From Allochromatium palmeri (GTDB lineage: Bacteria; Pseudomonadota; Gammaproteobacteria; Chromatiales; Chromatiaceae): a DNA stretch of 64,000 nt. This document shows positions 1-9,406 of this stretch, one piece after another. The stretch covers positions 1-64,000 of the forward strand of contig NZ_WNKT01000008.1 in NCBI RefSeq assembly GCF_009720725.1, written 5' to 3'. Every line of letters begins with the position of its first letter. The stretch's first letter is position 1. The notes under the pieces are model-generated. The model worked only from the letters and a program-made list of their open reading frames with translations. It was not told the DNA's origin and searched no databases. The position numbers were made by a program, and so were the translations under genes.

Positions 1-138
1 ACGCTCACCGTCGGCAGCGCGCAGCACGATCTGCGCCCGCTGCACCAGGCTGTGGGCGGTTTCACGGCTTCGCGCCAAACCTTCCAGGACGGTGCGTGGT
101 TCAGGGGGTAGCTCAATCAACGGGGCAGGACGGGCCAT
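1..138 (-). CDS. IS630-family transposase, N-terminal part (cut by window edge)
   Basis: An ATG at 138 opens a 46-codon frame that runs off the window. The peptide begins MARPAPLIELPPEPRTVLEG and continues with LARSRETAHSLVQRAQIVLRAADGE. This is the typical first helix-turn-helix region of IS630 transposases (LxRSR...LVxRAxIVLxAAxG). Only the DNA-binding start is visible; the DDE catalytic domain would lie to the left. Whether the full gene is intact cannot be judged from here. The assignment rests on remembered family similarity. Confidence 0.6.
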   Translation of the reverse strand, partial: MARPAPLIELPPEPRTVLEGLARSRETAHSLVQRAQIVLRAADGER

Positions 139-211
139 GGGAAGCGACTCACAATCAGGCTGTGGGAGAATGATGAGCGATTATCCCGAAAATTCACAGT
201 GCGCGGTACTA
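1..211 (-). mobile_element. End of an IS630-type insertion sequence (partial)
   Basis: The first 138 bases encode the start of an IS630-type transposase on the minus strand, and the sequence from 212 on is the tail of an unrelated Sel1-repeat gene. The change occurs at a TA dinucleotide (207-208 or 210-211). IS630 elements insert at TA and duplicate it, so this is probably the element's end. The terminal inverted repeat cannot be confirmed because the other end is outside the window. Confidence 0.5.
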
Positions 212-316
212 GGCGTTGCTCAGGATTACTCTCAAGCTGTGCAGTGGTATCGCAAAGCCGCCGGACAGGGCCATGCTAAGGCACAAGCCGCGCTTGATGA
301 ACTGTTGCGACGTTGA
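212..316 (+). pseudogene. Remnant of a Sel1-repeat protein (last repeat only)
   Basis: The last 34 codons of an open frame read GVAQDYSQAVQWYRKAAGQG followed by HAKAQAALDELLRR, a nearly perfect Sel1-like repeat (consensus GVxQDYxxAxxWYRKAAxQGHxxAQ) ending at TGA. No start codon with a plausible ribosome site or earlier repeat precedes it; just upstream is the IS630-type end. It is best read as the 3' stump of a Sel1-repeat gene cut by the insertion sequence. It lies 95 bases before the PP2C gene and may once have belonged to that cluster (inference). Confidence 0.65.
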
Positions 317-410
317 ATGCGAAAAATATGGCTCGCTCTGCGGCTTTCACGCACCAGCATCGCATTTGATTCGGAAGGCAGAGTATTCTGCGCAACATCA
401 CCGGCTACCC

Positions 411-1154
411 ATGACCCCATTCACCTTCCAAACCGCCACCCTCAGCCGCCCCGGCACCCGCGCCGACAATGAAGACGCCTGCGACTGGCGCGACGGCCTC
501 TGGATAGTCGCTGACGGCCTGGGCGGACACGGCGGCGGCGAGGTCGCCTCCAGGCTCGCCGTCGATGCCCTGCTGACCGCCCTCCCACCCGACACGCCAC
601 TAACCCCCGAACCCCTGGAACACGCCGTCACCGCCGCCGCCGAATCACTCCGCGCCCGCCAAAGTAAAGACCCCTCCTTATCAGGAATGCGCACCACCCT
701 GGTCGCCCTGATGAGCGACGGCGAACACGCCCTCTGGCTCCACTTGGGCGACAGCCGACTCTACGCCTTCCGCGACGGACGCCTCCTGATTCAGACCGCC
801 GATCACAGCGTCCCCCAAGCCCTGGTCCGCGCCGGCGAACTCACCCCCGAAGCGATCCGCTTCCATGAAGACCGCAACCGCCTGCTGCGCACCCTCGGCG
901 AAGAAAAACCCCCACGCCCAACCCTCGCCGACGCCCCGCTCACACTCCAGTCCGGCGACGCCTTTCTACTCTGCACCGACGGCTTCTGGGAGTCCGTGAC
1001 CGAATCCGAAATGGAGATCGCCCTGGCCAAATCCCCCGACCCGACCCAATGGCTGGCCCGACTCGAACTGAACCTCGTCCGTCAGGTACGCCCCGATCAG
1101 GACAACTACACCGCCATCGCCGTCTTCATCGACACCGAGAATGCCCCCGCATGA
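411..1154 (+). CDS. PP2C-family Ser/Thr protein phosphatase (first of two)
   Basis: This 247-residue cytoplasmic protein phosphatase of the PPM/PP2C family would remove phosphate from Ser/Thr using two metal ions. Visible motifs in order are RADNED (residues 17-22), VADGLGGHGGGEVAS (33-47, with the metal-binding D35-G36), GMRTTLVAL, LHLGDSRLY, LLCTDGFWE and DQDNYTA near the C-terminus. All metal-site aspartates appear present. The start ATG at 411 puts the first motif at the normal distance, although the frame is open further upstream. The gene overlaps the next one by 4 bases (ATGA). With the second PP2C and three FHA proteins it implies phospho-signalling, but no kinase gene is in view. It would then lie upstream, beyond the insertion sequence, or elsewhere (inference). 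Confidence 0.9.
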   Translation: MTPFTFQTATLSRPGTRADNEDACDWRDGLWIVADGLGGHGGGEVASRLAVDALLTALPPDTPLTPEPLEHAVTAAAESLRARQSKDPSLSGMRTTLVALMSDGEHALWLHLGDSRLYAFRDGRLLIQTADHSVPQALVRAGELTPEAIRFHEDRNRLLRTLGEEKPPRPTLADAPLTLQSGDAFLLCTDGFWESVTESEMEIALAKSPDPTQWLARLELNLVRQVRPDQDNYTAIAVFIDTENAPA

Positions 1155-1804
1155 GACGCCGCAGTCGCGAGATCAGCGTCTTCAACCTCTCCATGCTCGA
1201 CGTCATCGCCGGCGCGATGGCCGCCTTCCTGATCCTCGTCGTCATCCTGCTGCCCTACTACGACAAGACCACCATCGACCACCAGGCCGAAATCCAAGCC
1301 CTGACCCAGGCACTCGCCGCCGCCGAAACCGCCCAGCGCGATGCCCAGACCCAAGCCGACCAAGCCCAACAGGAGGCCGCCCGCCAACAGGCCCGCGCCG
1401 AAGGACTGGCCCGCCAACTGGCGCGCACCTTCCTCGTACTCTATGTGCGCTGGGACACCCGCGACGACATCGACCTGCACGTCATCGACCCGAGCGGCGC
1501 CGAATTCTGGTGGAACGAACACAAACGCATCCCCGGACGTCCGGGCGAACTGAGCGAGGACGCCATCCTCGGCCCGGCCAACGAAGTCTGGGAGATCCGC
1601 GACGCCCCGCCCGGCGACTATCGAATCGAAGTCAACCTGTTCGACATCAAGGACGCGCGCAAACCGACCATCGTCCAAGGGCGCGTCTTCCATCGCGACG
1701 GCAGCGCACAGTTCAAAGAGATCCGACTCCACCGACTCAAGCAGCGCGAACGCATCGCCACCCTTCGCGTCGCCGAGTCCGGAGCGGTGACACTGCTCGA
1801 CTGA
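1151..1804 (+). CDS. MotB-like membrane anchor with coiled coil and C-terminal beta-sandwich domain
   Basis: 217 residues. A short basic N-terminus is followed by a transmembrane helix (about 18-36) preceded by LD17, in the context SMLDVIAGAMAAFLIL. This lines up well with the MotB/ZorB-type segment that carries the channel aspartate (MotB: YADFMTALMAFFLV). A long Gln/Ala-rich coiled coil follows (about 42-92). The C-terminal 120 residues contain WDTRDDIDLHVIDPSG and APPGDYRIEVNLF, typical of DUF2135/YfaP-like beta-sandwich domains, instead of the OmpA-like peptidoglycan-binding domain of MotB. I infer a periplasmic C-terminus and pairing with the MotA/TolQ-like protein at the end of the cluster. 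Translation is probably coupled to the preceding phosphatase gene. Confidence 0.65.
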   Translation: MRRRSREISVFNLSMLDVIAGAMAAFLILVVILLPYYDKTTIDHQAEIQALTQALAAAETAQRDAQTQADQAQQEAARQQARAEGLARQLARTFLVLYVRWDTRDDIDLHVIDPSGAEFWWNEHKRIPGRPGELSEDAILGPANEVWEIRDAPPGDYRIEVNLFDIKDARKPTIVQGRVFHRDGSAQFKEIRLHRLKQRERIATLRVAESGAVTLLD

Positions 1805-1843
1805 CCGCCAACCCCAATCCGCCCCAACGACAAGGAGTAAACG

Positions 1844-2458
1844 ATGAGCATGGTGTCCTGCGGGAACGGCCATTTCTACAACGATGAGGAACATTCGAGC
1901 TGTCCCTTCTGCGGGGTTGGACTGGAGATCAACCCGACCCGCCCCCTGACCCCAGCCGATACCAACCGCGCCCGTCCAACCCCGGATGACGGCCACACCC
2001 GCGCCGCCAACACCCCACCCACGCCCGGAGTCGGACGCGACCCCGGCGTCACCCGCCACGTTTGGGCCAAACGCATGGGCGGCGTCGACCCGGTCGTCGG
2101 CTGGCTGGTCTGCATCGAAGGACCGGAGCGCGGACGCGACTACCGGCTGCACACCGAACGCAACTTCATCGGCCGCGACCCGAGCATGGACGTCGCCATC
2201 ACCGGCGACCCGAGCATCAGCCGCGCCAATCACGCCGTCATCAGCTACAACCCCAAACGCCACACCTTCCGGCTCGCCCCCGGCGACAGTCGCGGACTGG
2301 CCTATCTCAACGACGAAGAAGTGATCGCCCCGGTCGAGCTGGCCCCCTATGACCGGGTCGAACTCGGCGAGACCACACTACTGTTCATCCCCTTCTGCGG
2401 CGAGCGTTTCGTCTGGCCGGTCGAGGAGAAGACCCAAGATGCCGCACCGAAATCCTGA
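1844..2458 (+). CDS. Zinc-ribbon plus FHA-domain protein
   Basis: 204 residues, with a good ribosome site (AAGGAG at about 1831-1836). The N-terminus has a Cys/His cluster, CGNGHFYNDEEHSSCPFCG (residues 6-24), which looks like a small zinc ribbon. A low-complexity Pro/Thr linker (30-70) follows, then an FHA domain (about 85-190) with the phosphothreonine-binding signature GRDPSMDV...PSISRANHAVI. FHA domains bind phosphothreonine peptides, so this is a candidate reader of the signal removed by the neighbouring PP2C enzymes. Its end overlaps the next gene by 20 bases. The partner kinase or substrate is not visible. Confidence 0.82.
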   Translation: MSMVSCGNGHFYNDEEHSSCPFCGVGLEINPTRPLTPADTNRARPTPDDGHTRAANTPPTPGVGRDPGVTRHVWAKRMGGVDPVVGWLVCIEGPERGRDYRLHTERNFIGRDPSMDVAITGDPSISRANHAVISYNPKRHTFRLAPGDSRGLAYLNDEEVIAPVELAPYDRVELGETTLLFIPFCGERFVWPVEEKTQDAAPKS

Positions 2459-4058
2459 ATCCCGCTCCCGGTTCCGGCGGCTGTGGCTGGTGCTGTCGAT
2501 CCTGTCGGCGACGGCGATCCAGGCCGCCTCACCCGCCGAACTGGTCATCACCCAGGCCGTCGCCACCGGCACCGAGATCACCGCCTATATCGCCGTGCGC
2601 GACGAATCCGGCGCGCCCCTGACCGAACTCGACCCCACACGATTACAAGCAACGATCGGCGCACATACAGCCACCGTCGACGAAGCCGCCCCCTTCGCCG
2701 CCACCGGCGAGGGCGTCCTGACCCTGCTGCTGGTCGATGTCTCACGCTCACTCGACGCCGCGCGCTTTGCCCGCCTCCGCCAGGCACTGCGCACCTGGAT
2801 CGACGCACTCGGCGAGCACGATCAGGCCGCGCTCATCACCTTCGGCGCCCAGGTGCAAACGCGCGTGCCGCCGACCGCCGATCGCGCCGCCCTGAACGCT
2901 GCCATCGACCAACTGGCCCCGACCGACGACCGCACCGCCCTGCATCAGGCGCTGGCAACCGCCCTGACCCTGGGCCGACAGCGCGCCGAAGGACTGCCCC
3001 GACGCCGCGCCATCCTGATCCTGAGCGACGGACTCGACGACGCGCCCGGCGGCATGAGCGCCGACGAGGTGCTGGCACGGCTCGACGAGGGATCGGTGCC
3101 CATTCTGGCCATCGGTTTCGGCCAGACCCGCGACCGGGCGCAACGCGAAGCCGGTTTGGCCAATCTCGGCCGTCTGGCCCGACGCACCGGCGGTTTCCTC
3201 ATCGACGCGACCGCCGGCAACGATCCGGGCGCGGCCTATGCCGCCATGCGCGAGCGCCTGCACGCTGTCACGCGCATCAGCCTGCAATGCGCCGACTGCA
3301 TCGCGGACGGACGACGCCAGCGACTGCGGATCGGTCTGACCACTCCGGCGGGCCTGACGCTCGACGACGGCATGGATGTACGGCTCTATCCCGTGTCCGC
3401 ACCCGAACCCGAGCCGACGACACCGCCGGCGGAAATATCCGAACCGGACACCGAAATCGTCCCGGACACGCCGCCCGAACCGCCCACAGCGCCGGTCGAG
3501 ACGCCTGCCGATATTCCGCTCGACGGGTTGGCGCGCTGGTGGCCCTATGCAACCGCTGCCGGATTGACGCTGGCGCTCCTGCTGGTGCTGCTATGGCGTG
3601 CCCGCGCCAAATCGCGCGCCGCCCAGCGTCTCGACCCGACCTCCGCCGCCGAACCGTCACCCGAACCCCTGTCGGCACTCGTCCTCGACCCGCCCCCGAT
3701 CCCCAAGTCCCCGGCGAAGCCCCAGCCCCCGAGCGGCCCCGCGATCCAGGTCGCCTTCATGAACGGCCCGCGCCGGGGCCAGTCGGTGCGATTGGTGCTA
3801 TCCCCAGCCGCCCTGTTCGGACGCGCGCCCGGCGGTGCAGCCGGAACCAGCCTCGCCATCCCCGAAGACGATGAGGTCTCAGCCCGTCATGCGCGCGTAA
3901 GCCTGAGCGGCCGGACGCTGATCCTGGAGGATCTCGGCTCGACCAATGGTTCCTGGCTCAACGGTGTGCCGCTGTCCGCGCCGCATCCGGTGCGCGAAGG
4001 CGATGTCCTGCGCTTCGGTCAGACCGAACTGCGGCTCACTGGAGTCCAAGGGTTATGA
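2439..4058 (+). CDS. Membrane-spanning VWA-FHA protein
   Basis: 539 residues from ATG 2439. There is an N-terminal signal sequence (about 14-30), then a von Willebrand A domain with an intact metal-ion-dependent adhesion site: D100-V-S-R-S104, a Thr in TDDRTAL and an Asp in LSDGLDD. A proline-rich stretch (about 345-390) leads to a transmembrane helix (WWPYATAAGLTLALLLVLLW) and a basic stop-transfer segment. A C-terminal FHA domain (about 440-535) contains RAPGG, SARHARV and LGSTNGSWLNG. By topology the VWA domain faces the periplasm and the FHA domain the cytoplasm, so the protein could connect an external ligand to phosphothreonine binding inside (inference). It overlaps its neighbours on both sides. 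Confidence 0.85.
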   Translation: MPHRNPESRSRFRRLWLVLSILSATAIQAASPAELVITQAVATGTEITAYIAVRDESGAPLTELDPTRLQATIGAHTATVDEAAPFAATGEGVLTLLLVDVSRSLDAARFARLRQALRTWIDALGEHDQAALITFGAQVQTRVPPTADRAALNAAIDQLAPTDDRTALHQALATALTLGRQRAEGLPRRRAILILSDGLDDAPGGMSADEVLARLDEGSVPILAIGFGQTRDRAQREAGLANLGRLARRTGGFLIDATAGNDPGAAYAAMRERLHAVTRISLQCADCIADGRRQRLRIGLTTPAGLTLDDGMDVRLYPVSAPEPEPTTPPAEISEPDTEIVPDTPPEPPTAPVETPADIPLDGLARWWPYATAAGLTLALLLVLLWRARAKSRAAQRLDPTSAAEPSPEPLSALVLDPPPIPKSPAKPQPPSGPAIQVAFMNGPRRGQSVRLVLSPAALFGRAPGGAAGTSLAIPEDDEVSARHARVSLSGRTLILEDLGSTNGSWLNGVPLSAPHPVREGDVLRFGQTELRLTGVQGL

Positions 4059-4906
4059 GCGCGAACCTGAGCCTGCATCCGGGCAACGCCCAATGGATCG
4101 GCCAACGCGCCGAGCAGCAGGACGCCTTCGGCTTTCTCGGCTGCGAGGCGCGCGGCGGTCGCCAGACCGGGGATGTGCTGGTGGTTCTGGCTGATGGCAT
4201 GGGCGGTCTGCAACGGGGCGGCGAAGCCAGCCGTATCGCCGTGCGGACCTTTCTCGACCATTTCACCCAGGCCGGTCCATCCACGACGACGCCACTCACC
4301 GCAACCCTGACCCAGGCGCTCGACGCCGCCAACCAAGCCGTCAACGCCCTGGCCCGCAACACCGACGGCGAAGGCGAAGTCGGCACCACCCTGATCGCCG
4401 CCGCCGTGCGCGAAGGACGACTGCACTGGATCGGCGTCGGCGACAGCCGTCTCTATCTCTACCGCGCCGCCGACGGCTCGCTGACAGCCTGCAACGACCC
4501 GCACAACCTGGAGCATCAACTCTGGCCGCGCGTCATCACCGGCGAACTGACCCCGGACGCCATCGCCGCGCATCCCGACCGCGATGCCCTGACGAGCTTT
4601 CTCAGCCTGTCCGAGATCCCCGAGATCGACACCAGCCTGCGCCCGCTGCCGCTGGAGCCGGGCGACCGGCTGCTGCTCTGTAGCGATGGGGTCGATGGCG
4701 TGCTGTCGCCCGAAGAACTCAGAGCCGTCCTGCCCGGCGACCCGCAGCAAGCCGCCGAAAACCTGATCGCTCGTCTGCGTGAGTGTGCGCTCGACCATCA
4801 GGACAACGCCACGGTCGCCATCCTGGCCTGCGAACCGGCACCGGACGCGACCGACTCGCCCAAGCGCCAATCCTGGCTCCGGCGCCTGATCGGACGCAGG
4901 AGATAA
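4055..4906 (+). CDS. PP2C-family Ser/Thr protein phosphatase (second of two)
   Basis: 283 residues, starting at an ATGA overlap with the VWA-FHA gene. Motifs are QRAEQQDAF (first metal region), VLADGMGGLQRGGEASR, GTTLIAA, GVGDSRLYLYR, LLLCSDGVDGVLS and HQDNATVAIL, all typical of active PPM phosphatases. It is longer than the first PP2C of the cluster and only distantly similar to it, so the pair is not a recent duplication. The last 20 residues are basic (KRQSWLRRLIGRRR), which might favour association with membrane or nucleic acid, but this is weak evidence. A second phosphatase in one operon suggests two separate substrates or two stages of control (inference). Confidence 0.9.
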   Translation: MSANLSLHPGNAQWIGQRAEQQDAFGFLGCEARGGRQTGDVLVVLADGMGGLQRGGEASRIAVRTFLDHFTQAGPSTTTPLTATLTQALDAANQAVNALARNTDGEGEVGTTLIAAAVREGRLHWIGVGDSRLYLYRAADGSLTACNDPHNLEHQLWPRVITGELTPDAIAAHPDRDALTSFLSLSEIPEIDTSLRPLPLEPGDRLLLCSDGVDGVLSPEELRAVLPGDPQQAAENLIARLRECALDHQDNATVAILACEPAPDATDSPKRQSWLRRLIGRRR

Positions 4907-4912
4907 CGCCGA

Positions 4913-5311
4913 ATGGATCGACCGGACCACAAAATCACCATCGGACGCGACGCCGCCCGCGACATCCCGCTCGGCGACGATTCGGTCAGCGCCCATCATG
5001 CCGAATTGAGCGTTCTGGAAGACGGACGCCTGCTGCTGACCGACTGCCGAAGCACCAACGGCACTTTCGTCATCGAAGCGGACGGAAGCGCACGCCGCAT
5101 TCATCAAGCCGTGGTCGCGCCTGCCGATCGCGTCCGCTTCGGCGCCGTGACCCTGGCGGTCTCGGCGCTGCTGGAGGCCCGAGGTCTGGGAGCCGCGCCC
5201 CGAACCCCGCAAAAACCGCCCGCACCGCCGCTGTCGGGCCGACGGCTCGTGCGCTGTCAGTGCGGCTGTATCAAACACGAGGGCGCCCGCTGTCAGGAGT
5301 GCGGCCAATGA
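4913..5311 (+). CDS. Short FHA-domain protein with C-terminal zinc ribbon
   Basis: 132 residues. An FHA domain fills the first 95 residues (TIGRDAARDIPLGDDSVSAHHAEL...LTDCRSTNGTFV), with the Gly-Arg, Ser-x-x-His and Asn-Gly motifs kept. After a Pro-rich linker the protein ends with CQCGCIKHEGARCQECG, a four-Cys ribbon-like motif. It is the mirror arrangement of the ribbon-FHA protein earlier in the cluster. It starts 6 bases after the PP2C stop and overlaps the next gene by 4 bases, so it is part of the same transcript. It is probably an adaptor; its partner is unknown. Confidence 0.8.
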   Translation: MDRPDHKITIGRDAARDIPLGDDSVSAHHAELSVLEDGRLLLTDCRSTNGTFVIEADGSARRIHQAVVAPADRVRFGAVTLAVSALLEARGLGAAPRTPQKPPAPPLSGRRLVRCQCGCIKHEGARCQECGQ

Positions 5312-6105
5312 GCGGTCTACACGAAACCCTTTGGGAACGCCCGTCACGCGCGCTGATCCTCCCGCTGTCGGTCCTGCTCGGCGCACTCTTCATTGCTCTG
5401 CTCAGTCTGACGCTGCCCGCCGGAAGCACCGCCGCCGCGCTACTGCTCGACCATCAGGCCGCACCGCCGCCAGGCTATCCCTTCGTCTATCCGTTCACGG
5501 TACAGAATCTCACCCATCTGATCCTGTTCCTGGGACTCGGCGAAATCTTCTGCCGCTGGCGCAGTGCCGCGCGCGAACACGCCATCATCGACGAAGGACT
5601 GCTGCCGCACGCCTATGAAGTCGTGCTCCAGTCCCACGACCTGCCGCCAATCCGCGCCCGCGTCGCCGCACGTCACGACGGCGAACACGGCTTTCTGCCC
5701 GGACTCATCGACCTCTGCATCCTGCAATTCCAGGCGAGCCGCTCGGTCGATCAGACCGTGAGCGTACTCAACAGCAGCCTGGAACTGCTCGCCCATCGCG
5801 TCGACCTGCACTACGCCCTGTTGCGCTATCTGGTATGGGTGATTCCGACCGTCGGCTTCATCGGCACCGTGATCGGCATCGCGCTGGCCATGTCGCTGAT
5901 CGACCCCAGCGCCGCCAGCCAGCCGCTCGGCGAGATCGCCCGCGCGCTCGGCGTGAGCTTCTACACCACCCTGGTGGCACTCGCCGAGAGCGCCGTCCTG
6001 GTGCTGCTGCTCCATCTGGTCCAGGCGCAGGAGGAACTGGCGGTCAACCGGGCCGGGCACTACACGCTGGTCAATCTCATCAATCGGCTGTATGCCGGGC
6101 CTTGA
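5308..6105 (+). CDS. MotA/TolQ/ExbB-type proton-channel protein
   Basis: 265 residues. Transmembrane segments lie at about 15-37 and 67-83, and a late pair in the C-terminal third reads VWVIPTVGFIGTVIGIALAM and FYTTLVALAESAVLVLLLHLV. These match the conserved TM2-TM3 of the MotA/TolQ/ExbB family (GxxGTVxGI and the small-residue helix). The middle domain (about 85-185) is cytoplasmic in this family. The likely partner is the single-span protein encoded at 1151-1804, which has the aspartate expected of a MotB/ExbD-like subunit. In this family such pairs use ion flow to drive work in the periplasm. This is the last gene of the run; a 108-base gap follows. Confidence 0.8.
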   Translation: MSGLHETLWERPSRALILPLSVLLGALFIALLSLTLPAGSTAAALLLDHQAAPPPGYPFVYPFTVQNLTHLILFLGLGEIFCRWRSAAREHAIIDEGLLPHAYEVVLQSHDLPPIRARVAARHDGEHGFLPGLIDLCILQFQASRSVDQTVSVLNSSLELLAHRVDLHYALLRYLVWVIPTVGFIGTVIGIALAMSLIDPSAASQPLGEIARALGVSFYTTLVALAESAVLVLLLHLVQAQEELAVNRAGHYTLVNLINRLYAGP

Positions 6106-6213
6106 ATTCTCTATACCGCTCGCTAGCTCCATGCGTTAGCATTATTGGTTGTTCCGGCGCCCTGCTAGGGGCGTCACCATGATCGAACACTGCTCGCCCA
6201 GAGGAGTCCGTCA

Positions 6214-7292
6214 TTGGCCGGTCAAATCAAGAAGACCCCGCGTCTACTGCTGTCACTGTTCCTGCTGGCCCTCGGTACCATCGCCCAGGCCGAGGATCGG
6301 GTCCACATCTATAACTGGAACGACTACTTCGCCGAAGACACCCTGTCCGGTTTCCAGGAACGCACCGGCATCCGCCCCGTGCTCGACCTCTACGACTCCA
6401 ACGAGGTGCTGGAGGCCAAGCTGCTGGCCGGCGCGAGCGGCTATGATCTGGTCTTCCCGACCGCGCATCCCTTTGCAGCACGACACATCAAGGCCGGAAT
6501 CTACCAGCCGCTCGACAGGTCCAAGCTCCCCGGTCTGGACCAGCTCGATCCGGCCATCATGGCCAGTCTGGCCAGAGTCGATCCGGGCAACGCCCATCTG
6601 GTGCCCTATCTGTGGGGCACCACCGGACTCGGCGTCAATCCTGACAAGGTCCGCGCCGCGCTCGGCGAGGACGCGCCGCTCGATACCTGGGCGCTGATCT
6701 TCGATCCTGAACAGGCGTCGAAGCTCGCCGGCTGCGGCATCAGCCTGCTCGACGACCCCACCGAGGTGTTCGCCGCCGCGCTGGCCTATCTGGGCAAGGA
6801 TCCCAACAGCCAGGCTCCCGAGGATCTGGAGGCCGCGGCCGAGCTGATCAAGGCCGCGCGTCCGCATATTCGCTATTTCCATTCGTCACAATACATCAGC
6901 GATCTGGCCAATGGCGCCACCTGCGTGGCCCACGGCTACTCGGGCGACGTGCTCCAGGCGCGCGAGCGGGCCAAAGAAGCCGACAAGGGCGTGGCGGTCG
7001 TCTATCGTATCCCGCGCGAGGGCGCGGTGCTCTGGACCGATGTCATGGCCATCCCCAAGGACGCACCCAATCCAGAGTCCGCCCAGGCCCTGATCGCCTA
7101 TCTGCTCGACCCGAGCGTGATCGCCGACGTTTCGGACTACGTCTATTACGCCAACCCCAATCAGGCGGCCACGCCCCTGATCGAGGCCGAGTTGCGCGAT
7201 GACCCCGGCATCTATCCGCCGTCCGAGGTCCGCGCGCGGCTATTCACGCCCGATGAGCGCAGTGAGCGTGAGATGCGCCACCTCAATCGGTT

Positions 7293-7320
<28 letters not shown>
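6214..7320 (+). CDS. potF: Putrescine/polyamine ABC transporter, periplasmic binding protein
   Basis: 368 residues with a TTG start at 6214, supported by GAGGAG at 6201-6206. The signal peptide (about residues 8-26, ending AQA) is followed by the family hallmark VHIYNWNDYFAEDTL, then YDSNEVLEAKLLAG, YLWGTTGLGVN and LWTDVMAIPKDAPN. Length and motifs fit PotD/PotF solute-binding proteins, which capture polyamines in the periplasm. It is the first gene of a four-gene operon and overlaps the ATPase gene by 28 bases. Whether it binds putrescine or spermidine cannot be read safely; PotF is preferred because the order matches potFGHI. Confidence 0.88.
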
Positions 7321-8473
<1,153 letters not shown>

Positions 8474-8474
<1 letters not shown>

Positions 8475-9406
8475 TGACCCGGCTCTCGAAGCGGTCGAAG
8501 CGGCTCCGGCCGAGCGGTGAGCACCGTCTGAGCCGGCTGATCAACATCGGCCTGCCCTATCTGTGGCTGGGGCTGTTCTTTCTCCTGCCCTTCGCCATCG
8601 TGCTGCGCATCAGTCTGGCCGAGCCACTGCTGGCCCAGCCGCCCTACACCGCGCTCTGGGAATGGGCCGAACAGGGCATCCTGCAAATCCGCCTCAACCT
8701 GGGCAACTTCCAGTTGATTCGCGAGGACGACATCTATCTGGCGGCCCTGCTCAACTCGCTCTGGGTCGCACTGGTCGGCACGCTCGGCTGTCTGCTGCTC
8801 GGCTATCCCATGGCCTATGCCATCGCCACCGCGCCTGAACGGCGGCGTATTCTGCTGCTGATGCTCATCATCCTGCCGTTCTGGACCTCGTTTCTGATCC
8901 GGGTCTATGCCTGGATCGGCATCCTGAACGCCAATGGGCTGCTCAACAACTTTCTGCTCTGGCTCGGGGTCATCGACACGCCGCTGAAGATCCTGCACAC
9001 CCAGACGGCCGTCTATATCGGCGTGATCTATTCCTATCTGCCGTTCATGATCCTGCCGCTCTATGCCAACCTGACCCGGCTCGATCCGACGCTCCTGGAG
9101 GCGGCTGCGGATCTGGGCTGCCGACCCTGGCGCGCCTTCACGCGCGTGACCCTGCCGCTGTCGCTGCCGGGCATCGTCGCCGGCAGCATGCTGGTGTTCA
9201 TCCCGGTGGTCGGCGAGTTCGTGATCCCCGATCTGCTCGGCAGTCCGGGCAGCCTGATGATCGGCAAACTGATGTGGACCGAATTCTTCGCCAACAAGGA
9301 CTGGCCGCTGGCCTCGGCGCTGGCGATCGTGCTGCTCGCGGTGCTGGTGGTGCCCTTCGTGCTCATGCAGCGGCTGCAACAGGACGACGAGGACGGACGG
9401 ACATGA
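8474..9406 (+). CDS. potH: Polyamine ABC transporter, permease subunit 1
   Basis: 310 residues with six predicted membrane helices. The EAA loop that contacts the ATPase is visible as LEAAADLGCRPWRAFTRVTLPLSLPGI. The start ATG overlaps the potG stop by one base and its end overlaps potI by four. The N-terminal stretch to about residue 25 is basic and cytoplasmic. With PotI it forms the transmembrane path for polyamines. Confidence 0.9.

Noticed and set aside
1106-2263. Antisense open frame of about 385 codons over the MotB-like and FHA genes
   Set aside because: It is low-complexity Asp/Gly/Val-rich, typical of the complement of GC-rich coding DNA.
4019-5386. Long open frame on the minus strand over the second PP2C and FHA genes
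   Set aside because: The plus strand carries clear PP2C and FHA motifs and overlapping starts; the antisense peptide has no known motif and is a by-product of high GC.
6158-6177. Hairpin CGCCC...GGGCG before potF
   Set aside because: The stem is short and no T run follows, so I do not call a terminator.
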